Source: Pseudorhodobacter sp. (GTDB lineage: Bacteria > Pseudomonadota > Alphaproteobacteria > Rhodobacterales > Rhodobacteraceae). Taken from it: 12,270 nucleotides of DNA. Position 1 is the stretch's first letter; every line of letters starts with the position of its first letter. Shown piece by piece: positions 7,086 through 12,270 of this stretch. The position numbers and the translations under genes are program-made. The stretch lies in assembly GCA_014378345.1 (NCBI GenBank), contig JACMNW010000298.1, forward strand, positions 1 to 12,270, given 5' to 3'. The notes beneath the pieces are model-generated. The model was not told the DNA's origin, searched no databases, and was given only the letters and a program-made list of their open reading frames with translations.

Positions 7086-7137
7086 GGCTGGTTCACCTCG
7101 CCGTGCGTAAAGCGCCGGCCATATGAAGGAAACGACA

Positions 7138-8343
7138 ATGTCGTCTATTTTGACCAACACTGGTGCCATGGTTGCGCTGCAGTCGATGAAAAGCATCAAC
7201 AAAAACCTCGGCATGGTTCAGGCCGAGATTTCTACCGGTAAATCAGTAGCCAGTGCCAAAGACAACTCGGCTGTCTGGGCCATTTCCAAGGTGATGGAAT
7301 CTGATGTGAAGGGTTTTAAGGGCATCAGTGACAGCTTGGCACTCGGGTCTTCGACCGTAACTGTTGCGCGTAAAGCGTCGGAAACTGTGACGAACTTGCT
7401 GACTGAAATCAAAGGAAAAATCGTTGCGGCGCAGGAATCCAACGTGGATCGCGGCAAGATCCAAACCGATATCGTGGCTTTGCGTGATCAGATCACGTCG
7501 GTCGTCGGCGCGGCACAGTTTAACGGCCTGAACCTTGTTGATGGGTCGCAATCGACGGTGAACGTGCTGTCTTCGTTGGACCGCAGTGGTACCAGCGTTA
7601 CCTCCAGCAGCATCACCATTGACGCGCAGAACTTGTCGTCCACGGCAGGCGCTGCGCTGACGGCGGGCGGCGGTACGTTGAGCAGCCCAACAGTTGCAAC
7701 AGGTACACCGCAAACGTTGAACGGCTTTGCGTTTCAGGGCGCGGGTCCGGCATTGGCAAAGAATGCGCCAACGGCTGCCCCAGCAACCCTGACTGCGCTG
7801 ATAGAAGGCGATCAGATCAGCCTGAAGATCGGGTCTACCGAAGGTAAGTATACCGTTCAAAAGGGTGATACCGCGGATTCGTTGGTCAGCGGGCTTAAAA
7901 GCTCACTTACGTCGAACGGCCTGTCGGACAGTGATTTCACGTTGTCACTGACATCAGGTGCGCTGACTGTTGCCAACAATACCAACACTGCAGCGGCTTT
8001 GTCTGTATCTACTACCCGCGGTACGGGTGCTTTGGCTGGTCTGAACACGATTGATGTGGAAACGGCACCCGCGTCGGCTTTGACAGCAATCGAAGGCATG
8101 ATCGATTCGGCCATCGATTCAGCCGCGTCCTTTGGTTCTGATCAAAAGCGCATCGATATTCAAAAGGAGTTCGTCGGTGAATTGACGGATGCGCTGAAGG
8201 CGGGGATCGGGTCTTTGGTGGATGCCGATATGGAAGAGGCGTCGGCACGGTTGCAGTCGCTTCAGGTGCAGCAGCAACTTGGCACGCAGGCTTTGTCGAT
8301 CGCCAACCAGGCGCCGCAGAACGTGCTGTCGCTGTTCCGGTAA
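7138..8343 (+). CDS. Flagellin (filament structural protein)
   Basis: A 401-residue flagellin. The N-terminal D0/D1 helices read MSSILTNTGAMVALQSMKSI, NLGMVQAEISTGKSVASAKD and AIS, and the segment VGAAQFNGLNLVDGS (123-137) closes the N-terminal conserved part. The C-terminal D1/D0 part runs from about 308 to RLQSLQVQQQLGTQALSIAN and ends QNVLSLFR. Between them lies a Thr/Ser/Ala/Gly-rich variable insert at about 150-305, exposed on the filament surface. Within it, GDQISLKIGSTEGKYTVQKG and the following DTADSLVSGLKSSL resemble the Flagellin_IN motif. There are no cysteines. An in-frame ATG at 7123 exists, but the start at 7138 has AAGGA 7 nt upstream and gives the typical N-terminus. It is followed by a hairpin terminator and by flaF-flbT. 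The precise gene name (fla, fliC, fljK) varies between genera. Confidence 0.96.
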   Translation: MSSILTNTGAMVALQSMKSINKNLGMVQAEISTGKSVASAKDNSAVWAISKVMESDVKGFKGISDSLALGSSTVTVARKASETVTNLLTEIKGKIVAAQESNVDRGKIQTDIVALRDQITSVVGAAQFNGLNLVDGSQSTVNVLSSLDRSGTSVTSSSITIDAQNLSSTAGAALTAGGGTLSSPTVATGTPQTLNGFAFQGAGPALAKNAPTAAPATLTALIEGDQISLKIGSTEGKYTVQKGDTADSLVSGLKSSLTSNGLSDSDFTLSLTSGALTVANNTNTAAALSVSTTRGTGALAGLNTIDVETAPASALTAIEGMIDSAIDSAASFGSDQKRIDIQKEFVGELTDALKAGIGSLVDADMEEASARLQSLQVQQQLGTQALSIANQAPQNVLSLFR

Positions 8344-8352
8344 AGGCAACTT

Positions 8353-8378
8353 TCGGGGCGCCTGATTTGGCGCCCCGA
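8353..8378 (+). terminator. Hairpin terminator after flagellin
   Basis: A perfect 10-bp inverted repeat, TCGGGGCGCC / GGCGCCCCGA, with the 6-nt loop TGATTT begins 9 bp after the flagellin stop. It lacks a T-run, so it may act as a partial terminator or as a 3' stabiliser of the highly expressed flagellin mRNA, leaving some read-through into flaF. Confidence 0.7.
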
Positions 8379-8440
8379 TCACCATCATGATCCCAGTTGC
8401 CACCGGCCCCTGATTCCATCGGCCCCCAATTTCCGAAAGA

Positions 8441-8824
8441 ATGTCCGTGAACACACATAGCTTGGCACAAAGCACTTATGGCCGCCCCGAAACACCCGTC
8501 AAATCCATGCGCAGTATTGAATACGATCTTTTTGCGCGCGTCACCAAACGCATGACCGCAGCCTGGGCCGCCCGGAGCGGTGATTTTGCAGGCTTGGTGC
8601 GTGCCTTGCATGACAACACGACCATGTGGCGCACGCTTGCATCTGATGTGGCGGAACCGACCAATGGCCTGCCAAAGGCGCTGCGGGCACGGTTGTTTTA
8701 CCTTTATGAATTTACCGCCCAGCACAGCCCGAAAATTCTGGACGATAGGGCCAGTGTTGACGTGCTGGTGGATATCAACACAGCCGTCATGCGCGGCCTT
8801 CGCGGCGAAGGAGGCGGCGTATGA
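8441..8824 (+). CDS. flaF: Flagellar biosynthesis regulator FlaF
   Basis: A 127-residue protein typical of FlaF (family usually about 110-130). It shows an early YGRPETPVKSMRSIEYDLFARVT segment (residues 13-35), a middle NTTMWRTLASDVAEPTNGLP (59-78), and LPKALRARLFYLYEFTAQHS (77-96), followed by the region after DDRASVDVLVDIN. In Caulobacter, FlaF is needed for flagellin translation and secretion and works against FlbT. A weak GAAAGA precedes the ATG. It lies 97 bp after flagellin, beyond the hairpin, and its stop overlaps the flbT start as ATGA at 8821-8824, so FlaF and FlbT are translationally coupled. The N-terminal ten or so residues are less characteristic. Confidence 0.9.
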   Translation: MSVNTHSLAQSTYGRPETPVKSMRSIEYDLFARVTKRMTAAWAARSGDFAGLVRALHDNTTMWRTLASDVAEPTNGLPKALRARLFYLYEFTAQHSPKILDDRASVDVLVDINTAVMRGLRGEGGGV

Positions 8825-9225
8825 GCGGTTTGGTTCTGAAACTCGGGCCACATGAACGCGTTTTGATCAATGGCGCGGTCATTGAAAATGGTGATAGGCG
8901 GTCGCGGCTGGCGGTGATGACACCAAACGCCAATATCCTGCGCCTGCGCGATGCCATCCACCCTGAAGAGGTGAACACACCCGTTCGGCGGGTATGTTAC
9001 ATCGCCCAGTTGGTTTTATCCGGCGATGCAGCCCCAGCAGATGCCCGGATGCAACTTCTGCGCGGCATTGAACAGCTTAGCCAAGTGCTGACAGATTATG
9101 ACAGCCGCAATTTGCTGTCGCAGGCAACCGCTGCTGTGTTGGAAGATCAGCATTATCAGGCGCTGAAAGCCCTGCGAAGCCTGCTGCCGCGCGAAGAACG
9201 GCTTATGGCCGCGCGTCCGATATGA
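8821..9225 (+). CDS. flbT: FlbT, flagellin mRNA post-transcriptional regulator
   Basis: A 134-residue protein with the FlbT pattern: SGLVLKLGPHERVLINGAVI at the N-terminus, a basic GDRRSRLAV stretch (34-42), NANILRLRDAIHPEE (47-61), then PVRRVCYIAQLVLSGD, ARMQLLRGIEQLSQVLTD and ALKALRSLLPREERLMA. In Caulobacter, FlbT represses translation of fljK flagellin mRNA through its 5' leader until the hook is complete; in some species it acts as an activator. The obvious target here is the upstream flagellin leader. The ATGA overlap with flaF shows coupling. The stop lies inside the first copy of a 14-bp tandem repeat that continues to the next gene. Confidence 0.92.
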   Translation: MSGLVLKLGPHERVLINGAVIENGDRRSRLAVMTPNANILRLRDAIHPEEVNTPVRRVCYIAQLVLSGDAAPADARMQLLRGIEQLSQVLTDYDSRNLLSQATAAVLEDQHYQALKALRSLLPREERLMAARPI

Positions 9226-9255
9226 GCGGGCCGATATGAGCAGGCCGATATGACC
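9214..9255 (+). repeat. Three 14-bp tandem repeats carrying overlapping stop-start ATGA
   Basis: Units are 9214-9227, 9228-9241 and 9242-9255, all sharing the core CCGATATGA. Copies 1 and 2 match at 12 of 14 bases, as do copies 2 and 3. Copy 1 contains the flbT stop (TGA 9223-9225) and copy 3 the start of the next gene (ATG 9250). Two five-codon mini-ORFs (MSGPI at 9222-9239, MSRPI at 9236-9253) link them, each joined by ATGA. Confidence 0.9.
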
Positions 9256-10062
9256 TTTTCGCCGATTGTTCCCTTTAGCGGCTATTCTGGCTGGGCGTTT
9301 TTGAAGCGCACGCAAACCAGCCAGAAAGCCGCCTTCGATACAACGGCAACGGTCAAGCGGGACGAAGACTACTTTCGCAAAAACATTGGCAAGGTAAATT
9401 CAGCCGAGGAGTTGGTCGCTGATCGCAGACTTTTGCAAGTGGCCCTTGGTGCTTACGGGCTGGAAGGCGACATTAACAACAAGTATTTTGTGAAGAAAGT
9501 GCTGGCCGATGGCACGCTGACCGATGGCGCACTGGCAAATAAACTTGCCAACAAGCAATATGAAAAATTGTCATCGGCTTTTGGCTTTGGTGATTTCTCT
9601 ACTCCTCGTAACAAGCTTTCTGATTTTGCTGATAAGACCCTGGCCTTGTACAAGCAGCGCCAGTTTGAAACGGCAGTTGGTGAACAGAACGGCGATTACC
9701 GCATTGCCCTGAACGCGGAACGCGAACTGCCAGCCCTTGCCCGCAAATCAGGCAGCGAAGACACGCTTTGGTACACGGTTTTGGGCAATATTCCCCTGCG
9801 CCGGGTTTTTGAACGGGCCTTGGGCCTGCCGCAAAGCTTTGGCTCGATCGACCTTGATCAGCAGCTTTCCACCATGAAGGGCCGTCTGGAAACCCGGTTT
9901 GGATCTAATTCTGTGAGGCAATTTTCCGATCCGGCAAAGGTAGAAAACATCATTCGCAGGTTTTTGGTGCAGTCTGATCTTGCAAATGCCTCGGCGCAAA
10001 CGCCGCAGGGGTCTGCGCTGGAGCTGCTGCAAGCAGGCGGTTTCCGCAACAGGGCGCGTTAA
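9250..10062 (+). CDS. DUF1217 flagellar-locus protein of unknown function
   Basis: A 270-residue soluble-looking protein with no signal peptide or membrane segment. It shows the DUF1217 pattern: DEDYFRKNIGKVNSAEELVADRRLLQVALGAYGLEGDI (roughly 34-74), NNKYFVKKVLADGTLTDGALANKLANKQYEKLSSAFGFGD, then TLALYKQRQFETAVGEQNG and a second helical part (LPQSFGSIDLDQQLSTMKGR, FSDPAKVENIIRRFLVQSDL). DUF1217 proteins recur in alphaproteobacterial flagellar clusters, some annotated as rod or hook related, but I know of no firm function. The start at 9250 has AGG 5 nt upstream and follows the 14-bp repeat. The gene is in the same frame as flbT, separated by one TGA and eight sense codons, and ends 35 bp from the convergent fliI. 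Its position after flbT suggests co-expression with flagellin control genes. Confidence 0.82.
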   Translation: MTFSPIVPFSGYSGWAFLKRTQTSQKAAFDTTATVKRDEDYFRKNIGKVNSAEELVADRRLLQVALGAYGLEGDINNKYFVKKVLADGTLTDGALANKLANKQYEKLSSAFGFGDFSTPRNKLSDFADKTLALYKQRQFETAVGEQNGDYRIALNAERELPALARKSGSEDTLWYTVLGNIPLRRVFERALGLPQSFGSIDLDQQLSTMKGRLETRFGSNSVRQFSDPAKVENIIRRFLVQSDLANASAQTPQGSALELLQAGGFRNRAR

Positions 10063-10097
10063 GCCTGTTGGCCATGGCGCAGCAAGTCTGCGACGGG

Positions 10098-11414
10098 TCA
10101 TTTCGGTTGCAGGGCTTTAGCCAACCTTTCAAAGCTGCCGGCAACACCAGTCTCGGGCGCAGATTCCGCCAGAAACGCATCCAATGCGGGCCATACTTTC
10201 ATGGCGGTATCAACTAAGGCGTCTGATCCGTTTACATAAAGCCCGGCCTGTATCATCATTTCTGCGCGGTCCCACGCGCCCAGAAGACGACGAGCCTCGC
10301 CGATCAACAGGTTTTCATCCGCCGTTGCCGCATCAGGCAGGCTGCGCGACACTGACCTCAGCAAATCAATCGCAGGATAGCGCCCGCGTTCGGCGATCTT
10401 TCGGTCCATGACAACATGGCCGTCAAGAACCCCGCGCAAAATGTCGGCCACGGGTTCATCCATATCCGACCCAGGCACCAGCACCGAAAACACCGCCGTT
10501 ATATCGCCCGATCCTTCCGGCCCCGGCCCCGCCCGTTCGGCCAAAGACATTATGGCGTGCGAAACAGACGGGGGATAGCCGCGCAAACTGGCCTCCTCCC
10601 CGGCAGCAAGGGCAATTTCGCGGTGGGCTTCGGCAAAACGCGTTACGGAATCGGCTAAAAACAGCACGTGCAGCCCTTGATCGCGGAAGTGTTCAGCCAC
10701 AGCCATTGCGGCCCATGCACAACGGCGCCGCAAAAGCGGTGACTGATCGGATGTTGCTGTTATAACCACGGACCGCGCCATACCTTCCGGGCCAAGAACC
10801 TTTTCCGTAAATTCACGCAATTCCCGGCCCCTTTCGCCAATCAGGGCAATCACCACCACGTCTGCGGCAACACCTTGGGCGAATTTTGCCAGCAATGATG
10901 ATTTGCCCACTCCAGACCCCGCAAAAAGCCCAATCCGCTGACCACGCGCCAAGGGTAACAATGTGTCAAACACGGCAACCCCAGTTTCCAAACGCGGGCC
11001 AATGCGGCGGCGCGTGGCGGCTGCGGGCGCATCGGCGCGCAACGGACGGGGCGCATCACCACGTGGCAACGGCCGGCCATCTAACGGGCGACCCATCGGA
11101 TCAACTATCCGGCCTATCCAACTGTCATCGGGCGAAATTGCGGTGGCACCGATCAGATCCACCATATCGCCAATGGCCAAGCCCTCAGCAGACCCGTCTG
11201 GAAGGACCGTCGCACCATCCCGCGAAAGGCGAAGAATTTCGCCACCTATCGGGGCAGAGCTGCCACGAATTAAAACTCGGTCGCCAAGGCTTGCCGCGCG
11301 TTCCAACCCAACCACGCGCAAGGTGCCGCGGCCAAGTTCAACCACACGGCCGATCCGCGTTGCAAGCGGGATATCCCGAATTTCGGACAACAAGTTCGCA
11401 AATATATCTTTCAT
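10098..11414 (-). CDS. fliI: Flagellum-specific ATPase FliI
   Basis: A 438-residue FliI, related to the F1-ATPase beta subunit, that powers export through the flagellar type III apparatus on the cytoplasmic side. Visible motifs: Walker A AGSGVGKS at 165-172, IGERGRE at 192-198, Walker B-region LFLADS at 251-256 with D255, GYPPSVS at 279-285, and ERGRYPAIDLLRSVSR at 342-357. The N-terminal beta-barrel domain covers about 15-90. The open frame extends to 11459, but the ATG at 11414 is preceded by AAGGGAA with good spacing and gives the family N-terminus. It is transcribed alone here, divergent from flgB (84-bp gap) and convergent with the DUF1217 gene. No fliJ or fliH is seen next to it in this window. 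Confidence 0.95.
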   Translation of the reverse strand: MKDIFANLLSEIRDIPLATRIGRVVELGRGTLRVVGLERAASLGDRVLIRGSSAPIGGEILRLSRDGATVLPDGSAEGLAIGDMVDLIGATAISPDDSWIGRIVDPMGRPLDGRPLPRGDAPRPLRADAPAAATRRRIGPRLETGVAVFDTLLPLARGQRIGLFAGSGVGKSSLLAKFAQGVAADVVVIALIGERGRELREFTEKVLGPEGMARSVVITATSDQSPLLRRRCAWAAMAVAEHFRDQGLHVLFLADSVTRFAEAHREIALAAGEEASLRGYPPSVSHAIMSLAERAGPGPEGSGDITAVFSVLVPGSDMDEPVADILRGVLDGHVVMDRKIAERGRYPAIDLLRSVSRSLPDAATADENLLIGEARRLLGAWDRAEMMIQAGLYVNGSDALVDTAMKVWPALDAFLAESAPETGVAGSFERLAKALQPK

Positions 11415-11498
11415 AAGATTCCCTTTTTGTTCGCCGCTTACCCTTTCTAAAGGAATCACCCTTAAGCCTTGATGAAGTTGGTCGAGGGAGAAGCCCCG
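11415..11498. promoter_or_regulatory. Divergent fliI / flgB promoter region
   Basis: An 84-bp gap between fliI (minus) and flgB (plus). It holds an imperfect inverted repeat, GATTCCcTTT (11417-11426) against AAAGGAATC (11449-11457), and a small CCTTT-CT-AAAGG palindrome at 11442-11453. On the minus strand AAGGGAA is also the fliI ribosome-binding site. On the plus strand AGGGAG (11485-11490) is the probable flgB ribosome-binding site. No full CtrA box is present. Confidence 0.4.
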
Positions 11499-11885
11499 AT
11501 GTTTGAAAAACTCGAAATCACCGCTATGGCGCAGGCCATGGCATCACATGCGGGGGCACGCCTTGGGGCGATTTCCCAAAATATGGCGAATGCCGACACC
11601 CCGGGCTACAAAGCCCGCGATGTGGCGGATTTCAGCACGGTCTGGCAAGCCGGGCAGAAGGGTGGCGGTATGCGTGCCACCCGCGCAGGCCATTTAGGCA
11701 GCACGGCGCAATCCTTGACACCAGAAATTATAGCAAGCCATGGCGCATCTTCCCCAAACGGCAATTCGGTGTCTTTGGAAAGTGAAATGGTCAAGGCCGT
11801 GGAAGTGCGCCAACAGCACGATATGGCGTTGGCCATCTATCGCAACACATCTGACATCATTCGCGCCTCGCTTGGGCGCCGGTAG
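11499..11885 (+). CDS. flgB: Flagellar basal-body proximal rod protein FlgB
   Basis: A 128-residue rod protein beginning MFEKLEITAMAQAM, with the flagellar rod N-terminal motif ISQNMANADTPGYKARDVADF (residues about 25-45) and a C-terminal helix SLESEMVKAVEVRQQHDMALA that packs in the rod. FlgB is the most proximal rod component, exported by the type III apparatus. Frame-compatible starts exist at 11469 (TTG) and 11472 (ATG), but the ATG at 11499 gives the normal N-terminus and has AGGGAG upstream. Length is typical. flgC follows 9 bp later, so the two form the start of a rod operon that probably continues beyond the window. Confidence 0.95.
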   Translation: MFEKLEITAMAQAMASHAGARLGAISQNMANADTPGYKARDVADFSTVWQAGQKGGGMRATRAGHLGSTAQSLTPEIIASHGASSPNGNSVSLESEMVKAVEVRQQHDMALAIYRNTSDIIRASLGRR

Positions 11886-11894
11886 GGGGCATAG

Positions 11895-12270
11895 ATGAGC
11901 GATCTTCTAAGTGCATTGTCTTTCGCGGCATCGGGCATGGAGGCGCAATCCATGCGTCTGCGGCATGTATCTGAAAATATCGCCAATGCCGATACCCCCG
12001 GATACCACCGGAAGACAATGAGTTTTGAGGCGTCTGTCGAAGATGGGCGGGTGGAGGCGGGGCCAGTGAAACTGGACCGCAGTGAATTGGTAAAAATCTA
12101 CGATCCGGGCCACCCATTGGCCGATGCAACTGGACACTATGATGGATCGAATGTCGATCTGGTGATCGAAATCGCTGACGCGCGCGAAGCGCAGCGCAGC
12201 TACGAGGCGAACCTAAAGATGTTCGATCAGGCACGGCAAATGACGCAAAGCCTGTTCGAACTTCTTCGCC
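11895..12270 (+). CDS. flgC: Flagellar basal-body rod protein FlgC, cut at the right edge
   Basis: 125 codons plus one base are present before the window ends, with no stop. The protein starts MSDLLSALSFAASGMEAQSM and carries the rod motif NIANADTPGYHRK (residues about 28-40). The central SNVDLVIEIADAREAQRSYE and a C-terminal ANLKMFDQARQMTQSLFELL close the FlgC pattern. Since FlgC is about 130-140 residues, only a few codons are likely missing. GGGGG lies upstream of the ATG in the 9-bp gap after flgB. It forms the proximal rod with FlgB, FlgF and FliE. Confidence 0.95.
   Translation, partial: MSDLLSALSFAASGMEAQSMRLRHVSENIANADTPGYHRKTMSFEASVEDGRVEAGPVKLDRSELVKIYDPGHPLADATGHYDGSNVDLVIEIADAREAQRSYEANLKMFDQARQMTQSLFELLR

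Larger units (their letters stand above)
6935..7137 (+). promoter_or_regulatory. Flagellin promoter and 5' leader region
   Basis: This 203-bp gene-free stretch precedes the flagellin. It contains the direct repeat GTTAG-N6-GTTAG (6972-6987), which equals TTAG-N7-TTAG, and CTAACCAT at 7043-7050, which carries the same pentamer inverted and differs by one base from the CtrA half-site TTAACCAT. GCCGATAA at 7078-7085 matches the sigma28 -10 consensus exactly. A possible leader stem pairs GGCTGG (7086-7091) with CCGGCC (7115-7120). A good Shine-Dalgarno sequence, AAGGA (7126-7130), lies 7 nt before the ATG at 7138. Which promoter is real cannot be settled by eye. Confidence 0.55.

Noticed and set aside
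8464..8480. TGGCAC-containing segment considered as a sigma54 promoter
   Set aside because: It lies within flaF coding sequence and lacks the TTGC element at the required spacing.
8012..8851. 279-residue minus-strand open frame across flagellin, terminator and flaF
   Set aside because: It covers three well-supported plus-strand features and shows no recognisable domain.
10078..10092. Hairpin CGCAG-CAAGT-CTGCG between DUF1217 gene and fliI as a bidirectional terminator
   Set aside because: Five base pairs without a T-run; well placed between convergent genes but not supportable alone.
11415..11459. 15-residue N-terminal extension of FliI
   Set aside because: The ATG at 11414 has the better ribosome-binding site and the normal family N-terminus; the extension crosses the divergent promoter.

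Overview
The window looks like chromosomal DNA of a Rhodobacterales alphaproteobacterium (Roseobacter-group type). The evidence is the alphaproteobacterial flagellin regulators FlaF and FlbT next to a flagellin, a DUF1217 protein in the same gene train, a single-domain CheL/FlgJ-like rod-binding protein, a FliI closest to the fla2-type class, and a mutM-ubiE-ubiB housekeeping block. All assignments are from reading the translated sequence; no database search was run.

Layout. (1) 1-3903, housekeeping: the 5' part of an enoyl-CoA hydratase gene (minus, runs off the left edge), then mutM (minus), diverging from ubiE-ubiB (plus, abutting stop to start). (2) 3916-6226, minus strand: fliK then flgD, the hook-length ruler and the hook cap/scaffold protein. 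flgD converges on ubiB across a 12-bp gap, which marks the edge of the flagellar cluster. (3) 6337-6934, plus strand: a cheL/flgJ-like rod-binding gene overlapping an flgN-like export-chaperone gene. (4) 6935-7137: a 203-bp flagellin promoter and leader with CtrA-like and sigma28-like candidate elements. (5) 7138-10062, plus strand: flagellin, a hairpin terminator, then flaF, flbT and a DUF1217 gene. (6) 10098-11414, minus strand: fliI, the export ATPase. (7) 11499-12270, plus strand: flgB and flgC, the proximal rod genes; flgC runs off the right edge only a few codons short of its expected end.

How the genes work together. The flagellar genes cover rod (FlgB, FlgC, rod-binding protein), hook assembly (FlgD, FliK), export energy (FliI), export chaperoning (FlgN-like), filament (flagellin) and post-transcriptional control of flagellin synthesis (FlaF/FlbT). 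The DUF1217 protein is a conserved but functionally unassigned member.

I see no CRISPR array, phage, toxin-antitoxin module, transposon, tRNA or rRNA, and no new multi-gene system. The most unusual local structure is a 14-bp tandem repeat at the flbT/DUF1217 junction. It triplicates an overlapping stop-start ATGA and leaves a relay of two five-codon mini-ORFs between the genes. Other points worth a second look are the CtrA-like sites, the flagellin leader hairpin, the Flagellin_IN-like insert in the flagellin, and a short UbiE-motif look-alike upstream of ubiE.
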